DNA from: Actinophytocola sp963840275 | GTDB lineage: Bacteria > Actinomycetota > Actinomycetes > Mycobacteriales > Pseudonocardiaceae | Assembly (NCBI GenBank): GCA_963840275.1 | Contig: CAWIYK010000007.1 | Span: forward strand, 620,001-684,000 | Direction of reading: 5' to 3' | Length of the DNA stretch: 64,000 nt | Shown here: positions 52,986 to 61,662 of the stretch, in pieces | Layout: each line of letters starts with the position of its first letter | Numbering within the stretch: the stretch's first letter is position 1 | Made by a program: the position numbers and the translations under genes | Notes under the pieces: model-generated | What the model was told of the DNA's origin: nothing | Database searches by the model: none | The model's input: the letters and a program-made list of their open reading frames with translations, nothing else

Positions 52986-54971
52986 TCAGGTGCCGATCTC
53001 GACCGGTACCTCCGACCGAACCGCCGCCCGGCCCTCGGCGTCCACCTCGACCGTCAGCTCCGCGCCCGCGACCCGCAGCCCCTCGACCTGCATCGGGAAC
53101 CACGCGGCGAACTCCGGCGCCGGCCGCACCGTCAGCCGTCCGTTCGGCACGTCCGCGTCCAGTCCCAGCGCGGCCCGGACCAGCACGATCGCCGACGCCG
53201 CCGACCACGCCTGCGGCCGGCACGTCGACGGATAGTCCAGCAGCGGCCCCTGATCCGGCGACCAGCCGCCGTACAGCTCCGGCAGCCGGTGCCCGAACCG
53301 CGTGCCCGCGCGGACGATCCCGGCGGCGAGCGACGCGGCGACCCGCCCGTGTCCTTCGCGGGCGAGGCCGTCGACGGCGATCGCCGTGTCGTGCGGCCAC
53401 ACCGAGCCGGTGTGATAGCCGACCGGGTTGAACGACGGGTGGTCGCCGGACAGCGTGCGCAGGCCGAAACCGCTGTCCAGCTCGCCGAGGTGGGCCGCGA
53501 CCGCGGCGGATTCCGCCGTGGTCAGCAGACCGGTGTCCATGAGGTGGCCGAGGTTCGACGCCAGCGAGTCCACCGGCTGCCCGTCCGCGTCGAGCGCGAG
53601 CGCGGGAAAGCCCGCCGGCAACCAGAAACGTGCACGGAAACGGGACGCCATGCCCTCGGCCCACGTCCTGGCCTCGGCCGCGCCCGGCTGGCCGAACGCG
53701 TCGAGCAGCGTGGCCGCGTCCAGGGCGGCGCGGTGCGCGTACGCCTGCGCCTCCGACAGCGAGACCGGTGGCGTGGCAAGGGTTCCCGCGCTGTCCTGAA
53801 CGGCGTCCGGGGAGTCTTTCCAGCCCTGGTTGGCGAGTCCGCGGCCCAGTTCGTCCCGATAGGACAGGAAGCCGTCGTGGCTCAGCACCCAGTCGAGTGC
53901 CCGGCGCATCGGTTCGAGCAGGTCGCGGACGTCCGCGCCCCACCGCCACGCGTCGTGCATGAGGGAGATCCACAGCGGGGTGGCGTCGATCGTGCCGTAG
54001 TAGACGGGCGGCAGGCCTACCTCACTGACTGCACTGTCCACACCGGACGGAACACGCCGGATCTCGTGCGGCATCTTGCCCGGCGCCTCCGCGGTCTCCG
54101 GATCGTGCCGGGTGCCCTGGCGGCGGGCGAGGGTGCGCAGGGTGCCGAGCGCGAGGTCGGTGCCGAGCGGCAGCAGGAAACGGGCCGCCCACAGGGAGTC
54201 ACGGCCGAACAGTGTCAGGTACCAGGGCGCGCCGGCACCGAGGAAGCGGTCGGCCGGGGCGGCGCTGTCGGCGAGCAGGAGCGCGTCGAGGTCGTCGAGG
54301 CCCTTGCTGACCAGGCGGTTCAGCTCGGGGTCCGCGCTGTCGACACGGGCGACCGGGCCCGGTTCGGTCGGTGCGACGAACACCGCGTCGTCGGCCGTCG
54401 AGACGGCGGTCAGTTCGAGCGTGATCGCCGCGCGGGTGCGCGGGGCCAGCTGCAGGTCCCACTCGAGCCGCAGGTGGTCGGCGTGCCGGGTCCGGTCGGG
54501 CGTCCGGTCGGCGGTGACCGTGGTCGTGCACGACCCGGCGGTCCACGTCAGGTCGTGCGGCGGCACCGGGTCCGGTGCTTGACCGCGGCGGAAGGTGAGG
54601 ATCGGCGCGAGATCCGCGGCCAGCCGCACGGCCAGCGTCGCGCGTACCTCCTGCCGCGAGTCGTTGACCAGCTCGAACGTCTCGTGCAGCCGGTCGGGGT
54701 CGAGCGCGCGGGTCCGCTCGAGCCGGACGGTCGGTTCGGTGATCGCGTCGCCGAGGTGGCGCACCGCGCCGACGAACAGCCGGTCGTCGTGGCCGAGCGC
54801 GACCGGCTCCCGGTCGTCGACCAGGACGGTCAGCTCGGACAGATGCCGCACGTCGGCGACGAGCCAACCCTGCGCGCCGGCCGGGCGGATCTGACCGTCC
54901 GGGTCGGAGAGCACCACCCCCGGCGCGCGGACCGTGGTGACGAGCTCGTGTAGGAACGGCTGGTTGTGCAT
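52986..54971 (-). CDS. Glycogen-debranching-type amylo-alpha-1,6-glucosidase (GH133-like)
   Basis: 661 residues from ATG 54971 (MHNQPFLHELVTTVRAPGVV). The N-terminal beta-sandwich domain is GDE_N_bis-like (DGQIRPAGAQGWLVADVRHL). The catalytic (alpha/alpha)6 barrel has GAPWYLTLFGRDSLWAARF, IRRVPSGVDSAVSEVGLPPVYYGTIDATPLW, NQGWKDSPDAV, and NPVGYHTGSVWPHDTAIA. Family members cleave alpha-1,6 branches in glycogen or act on related glucans. No signal peptide, so cytosolic. It is divergent from the aldo/keto reductase gene, 31 nt away; an upstream ATG at 55004 would overlap that gene's start. Confidence 0.88.
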   Translation of the reverse strand: MHNQPFLHELVTTVRAPGVVLSDPDGQIRPAGAQGWLVADVRHLSELTVLVDDREPVALGHDDRLFVGAVRHLGDAITEPTVRLERTRALDPDRLHETFELVNDSRQEVRATLAVRLAADLAPILTFRRGQAPDPVPPHDLTWTAGSCTTTVTADRTPDRTRHADHLRLEWDLQLAPRTRAAITLELTAVSTADDAVFVAPTEPGPVARVDSADPELNRLVSKGLDDLDALLLADSAAPADRFLGAGAPWYLTLFGRDSLWAARFLLPLGTDLALGTLRTLARRQGTRHDPETAEAPGKMPHEIRRVPSGVDSAVSEVGLPPVYYGTIDATPLWISLMHDAWRWGADVRDLLEPMRRALDWVLSHDGFLSYRDELGRGLANQGWKDSPDAVQDSAGTLATPPVSLSEAQAYAHRAALDAATLLDAFGQPGAAEARTWAEGMASRFRARFWLPAGFPALALDADGQPVDSLASNLGHLMDTGLLTTAESAAVAAHLGELDSGFGLRTLSGDHPSFNPVGYHTGSVWPHDTAIAVDGLAREGHGRVAASLAAGIVRAGTRFGHRLPELYGGWSPDQGPLLDYPSTCRPQAWSAASAIVLVRAALGLDADVPNGRLTVRPAPEFAAWFPMQVEGLRVAGAELTVEVDAEGRAAVRSEVPVEIGT

Positions 54972-55002
54972 CTGGAGTAACTCCGGGCGTAGGTTGGGTT
55001 TC

Positions 55003-55995
55003 ATGGAGTACACACAGCTCGGCCGCAGCGGCCTCTCCGTGTCCCGACTCGTGCTCGGCACCATGAACTTCGGTCCCGAAACGTCCGAAGAGGACAGTCA
55101 CGCGATCATGGACCGCGCGCACGAGCACGGCATCAACTTCTTCGACACCGCCAACGTATACGGCTGGAAGCAGGGGGAGGGTGTCACCGAGCAGATTATC
55201 GGCCGGTGGTTCGCGCAGGGCGGCGGCCGGCGCGAGAAGACGGTGCTGGCGACGAAGCTGTACGGCTCGATGGGCGAGTGGCCGAACGACAACCTGCTGT
55301 CGGCGCTGAACATCCGGCGCGCGGCGGAGGCGTCGCTGCGGCGGCTGCAGACGGATCACCTTGACCTGTACCAGATGCACCACGTGGACCGGAACACGCC
55401 GTGGGACGAGATCTGGGAGGCGTTCTCCGTGCTGCGCCAGCAGGGGAAGGTGCTGTACTTCGGGTCGTCGAACTTCGCGGGGTGGCACCTCGCGCAGGCG
55501 CAGGAGGCGGCGCGGTCCCGGCACTTCCTCGGGCTGGTCAGCGAGCAGTCGATCTACAACCTGATGACCAGGTGGGTCGAGCTGGAGGTGCTGCCGGCGG
55601 CGCGGCACTACGGCATCGGCGTGATCCCGTGGTCGCCGCTGCACGGCGGGCTGCTCGGCGGTGTGCTGCGCAAACAGCGCGAGGGCGGCGCGTCCCGGTC
55701 GAACAGCGGGCGGTCGGCCGACGCGCTGGAGAAGCACCGCGACGCGATCGAGGCGTACGAGAAGCTGTCGGCCGATCTCGGGGTGGACCCGGCCGACCTC
55801 GGCATCGCGTGGCTGCTGCACCAGGAGGGCGTGACCGCGCCGATCATCGGGCCGCGCACGCAGGCGCAGCTGGACGGCTCCCTGCGGGCGGTGGACATCA
55901 AGCTGGAGGCCGACACTCTGGCGAAGCTCGACGAGCTGTTCCCGGCGCCCGGGCCGAACGGCTCGAAGCCGGCTCCGGAGGCTTACGCCTGGTGA
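55003..55995 (+). CDS. Aldo/keto reductase
   Basis: 330 residues, TIM-barrel NADPH oxidoreductase. Family signatures: LGRSGLSVSRLVLGTMNFG, the catalytic Asp and Tyr in FFDTANVYGWKQGEG, the Lys in VLATKLYGSMGEW, and the His in YQMHHVDRNTPWDEIWEA. The NADP-binding Arg region is in the C-terminal third (APIIGPRTQAQLDGSLRAV). This AKR subgroup resembles YghZ/IolS-like proteins. A TAGGTT hexamer ends 7 nt before ATG 55003, so the mRNA is probably leaderless. Substrate unknown. Confidence 0.9.
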   Translation: MEYTQLGRSGLSVSRLVLGTMNFGPETSEEDSHAIMDRAHEHGINFFDTANVYGWKQGEGVTEQIIGRWFAQGGGRREKTVLATKLYGSMGEWPNDNLLSALNIRRAAEASLRRLQTDHLDLYQMHHVDRNTPWDEIWEAFSVLRQQGKVLYFGSSNFAGWHLAQAQEAARSRHFLGLVSEQSIYNLMTRWVELEVLPAARHYGIGVIPWSPLHGGLLGGVLRKQREGGASRSNSGRSADALEKHRDAIEAYEKLSADLGVDPADLGIAWLLHQEGVTAPIIGPRTQAQLDGSLRAVDIKLEADTLAKLDELFPAPGPNGSKPAPEAYAW

Positions 55996-56009
55996 GATGA
56001 GGTGGGTCT

Positions 56010-56193
56010 GGCCTCCGGCCCCCGATTTCCAGCCTACCGGTGGACACCGACAGTGGCGGGTGCATGCGGGGCAGTTGTCCACAGGGGGATCGTGCGCGCG
56101 GTCCCCGGCTCGGCTGACGCTGTGGACAACTGCCGCTCGCGGCGCGGGAACTGTCGGTGGGCCGTGGGACGATCGAATCGGGGGCCGGAGGCC
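56010..56193. repeat. Inverted-element family, full copy 8
   Basis: 184 bp. Ends GGCCTCCGGCCCCC and GGGGGCCGGAGGCC. Minus-strand motif CTGTCGGTG-N8-TAGGCT (56053 down to 56031) is intact. The plus-strand motif CTGTCGGTG-N8-GACGAT (56151-56173) has lost the first T of the -10. DnaA boxes TTGTCCACA at 56075-56083 and, in opposite orientation, TGTGGACAA at 56121-56129. Confidence 0.85.
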
Positions 56194-56296
56194 AGCGCCA
56201 GAGCCCAGCGCCAGAGCCGGCGGCCAGCGCCAGCGCCGAGCGGCCAGCGCCAGAGCCGGCGGCCAGCGCCAGCAGCCGGAGGCCAGCGGCCACAGG
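56194..56296 (+). repeat. Short tandem array (CCAGCGCCAGAGCCGGCGG type)
   Basis: Five or so imperfect units of about 18-20 bp beginning AGCGCCAGAGCC or AGCGCCAGC, directly abutting element copy 8. The last unit ends in CCGGAGGCC, the terminal motif of the element, suggesting the array grew by duplication from the element end. Non-coding. Confidence 0.7.
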
Positions 56297-56304
56297 GCAC
56301 TGCA

Positions 56305-56342
56305 TGACAGCGCCCCGGGGCGGCTGCTCCGGGGCGCTGTCA
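56305..56342 (-). terminator. Terminator of the kgd operon
   Basis: TGACAGCGCCCCGG and its complement form a perfect 14-bp stem with a 10-nt loop, directly past the stop codon of the small gene 56345-56521. Confidence 0.85.
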
Positions 56343-56344
56343 CG

Positions 56345-56521
56345 TCACTCGTCGTCTTCGTCGTCTCTTGCCAGGTAGGTGGCGAGGCGTTCCACAGCGT
56401 TCTCGAACTCCGGGTTGGCGTCGACGAAGTCACGCATCTTGGCGGCCAGCCAGGCCAGCGTGACTTCCTCGTCGCCGCGTCGTTCGGTCAGCTCTTCCAA
56501 GCCTCGGTCGGTGAAGTACAT
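56345..56521 (-). CDS. Small protein cotranscribed with kgd, DUF6104-like
   Basis: 58 residues, starting MYFTDRGLEELTERRGDEE and ending AVERLATYLARDDEDDE. It is acidic and likely all-helical, with a conserved Trp in LAWLAAKMRDFVD. The pattern fits a family of tiny actinobacterial proteins encoded just after kgd/sucA. It begins 4 nt after the kgd stop and ends at a terminator, so it is certainly in that operon. A role in regulating or assembling the oxoglutarate dehydrogenase complex is plausible but unproven. Confidence 0.72.
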   Translation of the reverse strand: MYFTDRGLEELTERRGDEEVTLAWLAAKMRDFVDANPEFENAVERLATYLARDDEDDE

Positions 56522-56525
56522 CGCC

Positions 56526-59500
56526 TCAGCTGAACGCCTTCTCGATGATCTCCCGCTGCTCCACCTCGTGCACCTTGCCCGAACCGGCCGACGGCGCCGC
56601 CATCACGCGGCGCGACACCCGCACCAGCGTCGGCAGGTCGGGGTACAGCTCACGCAGGTGCAGACCGTAGAACGGCCACGCGCCCTGGTTCGCCGGCTCC
56701 TCCTGGACCCAGCGGACCTCTTCGACGTTCGGGTACTTCTCGAAGATGGCGCCCAGCCGCTTGACCGGCACCGGGTACAGCTGCTCGACGCGCACGATCG
56801 CGACGTCGGTCGCCGACCGGTTGGCCCGCTCGGCGGCCAGCTCGTAGTACAGCTTGCCCGACACGAGCAGCAGCTTCGTGACCTTGGCCGGATCCGGCGA
56901 CTCCGGGTCGTCGATGATCGAGTTGAACCGGGCCTCCTCGGTGAAGTCCGACACCGGGCTGACGGCCGCCTTGTTGCGCAGCATCGACTTCGGCGTGAAC
57001 ACCACCAGCGGCCTCGCGACCCCGTCGAGCGCGTGCCGGCGCAGCAGGTGGAAGTAGTTCGCCGGCGTCGACGGCATCGACACGGTCATCGACCCCTCGG
57101 CGCACAGCTGCAGCCACCGCTCGATGCGCCCCGACGTGTGGTCGGGGCCCTGACCCTCGTGGCCGTGCGGCAGCAGGACCACGACATCGGAACGCTGGCC
57201 CCACTTGGCCTCGCTGGACGAGATGTACTCGTCGATCACCGACTGGGCGCCGTTCACGAAGTCACCGAACTGCGCCTCCCACAGCACCAGCGCGTCCGGG
57301 TTCGCCACCGAGTAGCCGTACTCGAACCCGAGCGCCGCGTACTCCGACAGCGCCGAGTCGTACGCGAGGAACCGGCCCTGGTCGTCGGACAGGTTCTGCA
57401 GCGGCACGTACTCCTTGCCACTCTTGCGATCCACGATCACCGCGTGCCGCTGGACGAACGTGCCGCGCCGCGAGTCCTGGCCGGCGAGCCGCACCATGTG
57501 GCCCTCGATGTTCAGCGACCCGAACGCCAGCAGCTCGGCGAACGCCCAGTCGATGCCGCCCTCGCGGGCCATCTTCGCGCGCCGCTCCAGCACCGGCTTC
57601 ACCCTCGGGTGCGGCGAGAAGCCCGCCGGCAGGTTCACGTGCGCGTCGGCGATCTGCTCCAGCACCTCGTGCGAGATCGCGGTCGGCACCTTCGTCGGCA
57701 CCTGCTGTTCCGACTCGACCGACGGGCTCGGCGCCACCGGGTGCTTCTCCAGCTCGCGCACCTCGTTGAACACGTGCTCGAGCTGGCTGGAGAAGTCCCG
57801 CAGCGCCTTCTCCGCCTCGTCGACGGAGATGTCGCCGCGGCCGATCAGCGCCTCGGTGTAGGTCTTCCGCACGCTGCGCTTCGTGTCGATGATGTCGTAC
57901 ATCGCCGGCTGCGTCATCGAGGGATCGTCGCCCTCGTTGTGGCCGCGCCGCCGGTAGCAGACCATGTCGATCACGACGTCCTTGTTGAACGTCTGGCGGT
58001 AGTCCATGGCCAGCGCGGCGACCCAGTAGCACGCCTCCGGGTCGTCGCCGTTCACGTGGAACACCGGCGCCTGGATCATCTTCGCCACGTCGGTGGCGTA
58101 CTGCGACGAGCGCGAGTGCTCCGGCGCGGTCGTGAAGCCGACCTGGTTGTTGATGATCACGTGCACGGTGCCGCCGGTGCGGTAACCGCGCAGCAGCGCC
58201 AGGTTCAGCGTCTCCGCGACCACGCCCTGACCGGCGAACGCGGCGTCGCCGTGCAGCGCGACCGGCAGCACGGTGAAGCCCTCGCCGCCCTTGTCGAGCA
58301 GGTCCTGCTTGGCGCGGACGATGCCCTCCAGCACCGGGTCGACGGTCTCCAGGTGCGACGGGTTGGCCGTCAGCGTCACCTTGGTCTCGCCGTCGCCGAA
58401 CATGCGGAAGTACTTGCCCTCGGCGCCGAGGTGGTACTTGACGTCGCCGGAGCCGTGCGCCTGACCGGGGTCGAGGTTGCCCTCGAACTCCTGGAAGATC
58501 TGCGAGATCGGCTTGCCGACGATGTTCGCGAGCACGTTCAGCCGGCCGCGGTGCGGCATGCCGATGACGACCTCGTCCAGCTCGTACTCGGCCGCCTTGT
58601 CCAGCACGGTGTCGAGCAGCGCGATGACCGACTCGCCGCCCTCGAGCGAGAACCGCTTCTGGCCGACGTACTTGGTCTGCAGGAACGTCTCGAACGCCTC
58701 GGCCGCGTTCAGCTTCGACAGGATGTACTTCTGCACGGCCTGCGGCGGCTTCTCGTGCCGGACCTCGACGCGCTCCTGGATCCAGCGGCGCTCGGCCGGG
58801 TCGAGGATGTAGGTGTACTCGACGCCGACGGTGCGGCAGTAGCTGTCGCGCAGGACGCCGAGGACGTCGCGCAGCTTCATCCGCTCCTTGCCGGCGAACC
58901 CGCCGACCGGGAACTCGCGGTCCAGGTCCCACAGCGTGAGGCCGTGGGAGAGGATGTCGAGGTCCTCGTGCTTGCGCTGGCGGTAGTTCAGCGGGTCCAC
59001 ATCGGACATCAGGTGGCCGCGGGTGCGGTAGGTGTCGACGAGCCCGATGACGCGCGTCGTCTTGTCGATCGCGCCCTCGGGGATGTCCTCGACCCAGCGG
59101 ACCGGCTCGTACGGCAGGCGCAGCGACGTGAAGATGTCGTCGTAGAAGCCGTCCTGGCCGAGCAGCAGCTGGTGCACGCGGCGCAGGAACTCGCCGGACT
59201 CGGCGCCCTGGATGATGCGGTGGTCGTAGGTGGAGGTCAGCGTGATGATCTTGCTGACACCCAGCTCGACGAGGGCCTTCTCGCTCGTGCCCTGGTACTG
59301 CGCCGGGTACTCCATCGCGCCGACGCCGATGATCGCGCCCTGGCCCTTGGTCAGCCGCGGCATCGAGTGGTTCGTGCCGATGGTGCCCGGGTTGGTCAGC
59401 GAGATCGTGGTGCCGGCGAAGTCGTCCGCGGTCAGCGCGCCGTTGCGGGCCTTGCGGATGACTTCTTCGTAGGCCTGCCAGAACCGCGTGAACGTCATGC

Positions 59501-60296
59501 CCTCGCAGTTCTTGATGGACGCGACGACCAGCGTGCGGCCGCCGTCCTTGGTGGGCAGGTCGATGGCGAGGCCGAGGTTGACGTGCTCCGGCGTGACGAT
59601 CGCGGGCTTGTCGTTGACCTCGGCGTAGTGCCGGTTCATGTTCGGGTAGTCGGCCAGCGCGCGGATCAGCGCGTACCCGATGAGGTGCGTGAACGACACC
59701 TTCCCGCCGCGCGTGCGCTTCAGGTGGTTGTTGATCACGATGCGGTTGTCGAACAGCAGCTTCGCCGGCACGGCCCGCACGCTCGTCGCGGTCGGGATGG
59801 TCAGCGAGATGTCCATGTTCTTGGCGATCAGCGCGGCCGCGCCACGAAGAGTCCTGGTCTCCTCGCCGTCCTTCTTGGGCTCGGCCTTCTTCGGCTCCGC
59901 CTTGGGGGCGGGCTTCGCCTCGGGGGCCGCGGCCTTGGCCGCCGGCTTCTTGGCGTTGGCCTGAGCCGCCGCGGACGACTTCGCCTGCCCGTTGGTCCCG
60001 GTCTTGGCGGGCGGCGGGGGCGCGGTCTTGGTGGCCGCGGGTGCGGGCGTCGTCGTCTTGGTGGCCGCGGATGTCGGCGTTGTGGTCTTCGCCACGGAGG
60101 CGGACCTCTCGCCGTCAGTGTTGCTCTTCGTGTCGCTCGCGGCCTGGTTCGCCACGCGCTGTGTCGGCTTGTAGTCGGCGAAGAAGTCGTGCCACGCTGA
60201 GTCCACTGACGACGGGTCAGCGAGAAACTGCTCGTACATCTCTTCTACGAGCCACTCATTGGGGCCGAACTGCGACGCAGGGCTGCTGCTGGACAC
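56526..60296 (-). CDS. kgd: Multifunctional 2-oxoglutarate dehydrogenase E1 / dihydrolipoyl succinyltransferase (Kgd)
   Basis: 1256 residues from GTG 60296 (SSSSPASQFGPNEWLVEEM, the usual N-terminus); a GTG at 60305 would add three residues. Layout: an N-terminal helix that docks E1 partners; an Ala/Pro/Lys linker (about 40-130); an E2-type acyltransferase domain (about 135-370) without lipoyl domain; then the ThDP-dependent E1 domain (VIGMPHRGRLNVLANIVGKP, ALHGDAAFAGQGVVAETLNL, LPHGHEGQGPDHTSGRIERW). Such fused enzymes convert 2-oxoglutarate to succinyl-CoA or succinic semialdehyde, and in mycobacteria are inhibited by the FHA protein GarA. The start lies 438 nt from the nearest repeat element. 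Confidence 0.97.
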   Translation of the reverse strand: MSSSSPASQFGPNEWLVEEMYEQFLADPSSVDSAWHDFFADYKPTQRVANQAASDTKSNTDGERSASVAKTTTPTSAATKTTTPAPAATKTAPPPPAKTGTNGQAKSSAAAQANAKKPAAKAAAPEAKPAPKAEPKKAEPKKDGEETRTLRGAAALIAKNMDISLTIPTATSVRAVPAKLLFDNRIVINNHLKRTRGGKVSFTHLIGYALIRALADYPNMNRHYAEVNDKPAIVTPEHVNLGLAIDLPTKDGGRTLVVASIKNCEGMTFTRFWQAYEEVIRKARNGALTADDFAGTTISLTNPGTIGTNHSMPRLTKGQGAIIGVGAMEYPAQYQGTSEKALVELGVSKIITLTSTYDHRIIQGAESGEFLRRVHQLLLGQDGFYDDIFTSLRLPYEPVRWVEDIPEGAIDKTTRVIGLVDTYRTRGHLMSDVDPLNYRQRKHEDLDILSHGLTLWDLDREFPVGGFAGKERMKLRDVLGVLRDSYCRTVGVEYTYILDPAERRWIQERVEVRHEKPPQAVQKYILSKLNAAEAFETFLQTKYVGQKRFSLEGGESVIALLDTVLDKAAEYELDEVVIGMPHRGRLNVLANIVGKPISQIFQEFEGNLDPGQAHGSGDVKYHLGAEGKYFRMFGDGETKVTLTANPSHLETVDPVLEGIVRAKQDLLDKGGEGFTVLPVALHGDAAFAGQGVVAETLNLALLRGYRTGGTVHVIINNQVGFTTAPEHSRSSQYATDVAKMIQAPVFHVNGDDPEACYWVAALAMDYRQTFNKDVVIDMVCYRRRGHNEGDDPSMTQPAMYDIIDTKRSVRKTYTEALIGRGDISVDEAEKALRDFSSQLEHVFNEVRELEKHPVAPSPSVESEQQVPTKVPTAISHEVLEQIADAHVNLPAGFSPHPRVKPVLERRAKMAREGGIDWAFAELLAFGSLNIEGHMVRLAGQDSRRGTFVQRHAVIVDRKSGKEYVPLQNLSDDQGRFLAYDSALSEYAALGFEYGYSVANPDALVLWEAQFGDFVNGAQSVIDEYISSSEAKWGQRSDVVVLLPHGHEGQGPDHTSGRIERWLQLCAEGSMTVSMPSTPANYFHLLRRHALDGVARPLVVFTPKSMLRNKAAVSPVSDFTEEARFNSIIDDPESPDPAKVTKLLLVSGKLYYELAAERANRSATDVAIVRVEQLYPVPVKRLGAIFEKYPNVEEVRWVQEEPANQGAWPFYGLHLRELYPDLPTLVRVSRRVMAAPSAGSGKVHEVEQREIIEKAFS

Positions 60297-60730
60297 GGCA
60301 GGCACTCGCCTCTATCTATCTCGATCTGTTAGTGATACGTACTGCACCTTCAGGCTAGTCCTCCGCGCGAGCCGCGTGGTGCCGACTCGATTGGCTGGAC
60401 CGCAGGTCACATAGGTGATCGGTTGCCGCCCCCCAGATGCTGCTGCCGCCAGATACTCGCATTGTCGCTCCCAAGGGTCGCAGGCGGATCGCACCTGCGC
60501 GCGTCGCCGCGATTGCCGTTATTGCCGTTTTGCATGTGTTGCGGAGCGGACGTGCTGGTCGGCGACTCGCGGTGATCGGAGTGTTCACTGTGCGTGACGG
60601 GGGTGGTGACGTGCCGTGACCGGCTGGGTCGCTGTGGCTTTCTGGCCGTCGGGCTCGCGCTGGGGTTGCGGTTCGAAGGCTTGGGTGCCCGCGATGGATG
60701 GCGTGTGTTCGGCTGCTGAGCGGCGGCGTT

Positions 60731-60898
60731 GGCCTCCGGCCCCGTTTTCCAGCCTACGGCAGGGGTCCGACAGTTCCGTTGCGCACGAAGGTCGAGCGGT
60801 GGAGCTGTCCACAGTGGGCGGGTTGTCCACAGGCCGCCGTGGAACGGCGCGGGATTGTCGGTGGTGGCTCCTAGGCTGGAAATCGGGGGCCGGAGGCC
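60731..60898. repeat. Inverted-element family, full copy 9
   Basis: 168 bp. Ends GGCCTCCGGCCCC and GGGGGCCGGAGGCC. Minus-strand motif CTGTCGGAC-N8-TAGGCT (60773 down to 60751); plus-strand TTGTCGGTG-N8-TAGGCT (60855-60877), a perfect consensus. DnaA boxes CTGTCCACA at 60805-60813 and TTGTCCACA at 60823-60831, 18 bp apart. Between kgd and this element (60306-60730) no gene or other feature was recognised. Confidence 0.85.
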
Positions 60899-60969
60899 GG
60901 GCCTCAGCCGCATCTCGATCTCCGGGCGCTCTGGTTGTGGTGGTGGGTTTGGGTGCCCGCGGCGGTGAG

Positions 60970-61520
60970 CTGGGACTGTCCGGCGTGCTGCGGCGGGCGG
61001 AGGTTGAGCTGGGCCGCTTGGGGGTGGCGGGTGCGGGCCGGGGAGATGTGGGGCCGGGACCGCTTGGTGTGGCGGGCGCGGGTGGCGAGGTCCACCGGCG
61101 GCAGCGGGTGGTGGCTGCGCCGGGCATGGCGGCTGGGGCCTGGGCGGCGGATGTTGGACTGGGCCCGCTTGGAGTGGCGGCGGGTCGGGGGTGGCCGGCG
61201 GCGGGTGAGGGTCGGGGGCTGCGCGCCGGGTGCGGCTGGGCGGACGTCGGGCTGGGGCCGCTCGGGGTGGCGGTGACGTTGGGTGCGGTTTCGCGTCGGG
61301 TGTGGCGGTTGCGGGCCGGGGGGATGTGCGGCGGGTGAGGTTGGGCGTGACTGCGCGTCGGGTGTGGCGGGTGCGGGGCCGGCGGGACGTTGAGCTGAGA
61401 CCGTTCGGTGTGGCGGGTGCGAGTGGCGAGGTCCACCAGTCGGCGGCGGGTGGTGAGTGAGGGGTTCGGTGCGGCTGCGCTGGGTGTGGCGGGCGCGGGC
61501 CGAGGGAGGTTGAGCTGGGG
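60970..61520 (+). repeat. Long degenerate tandem array, G-rich on the plus strand
   Basis: Units of about 40-95 bp starting GTTGAGCTGGG followed by CCGCTTGGGGTGGCGGG and sometimes GGCGAGGTCCACC recur at least six times. Both strands give long low-complexity frames (Gly/Val/Leu-rich one way, Pro/Thr/Ser/Arg-rich the other), but there are no ribosome sites or plausible domains. The array lies between element copy 9 and the ABC exporter 3' end. 61521-61662 is similar sequence. Confidence 0.65.
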
Positions 61521-61662
61521 CCGCTTGGCGCGCGACGAGTTCCCCTGGCGGGGGCGTGAGGCGTTGGGTCGCGGTCGGTTCCGCGGCGCGTGGCGGGACC
61601 GCTCTGCTTGGCGTGTCGCATGGTGCGTGCGTCCAGTTGAGGGCCGGCCGCGCGGCAGCGGG

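Noticed and set aside
56379..60200. A 1273-codon open frame antisense to kgd
   Set aside because: Shadow of the conserved kgd reading frame; His/Arg/Val-rich with no recognisable domain.
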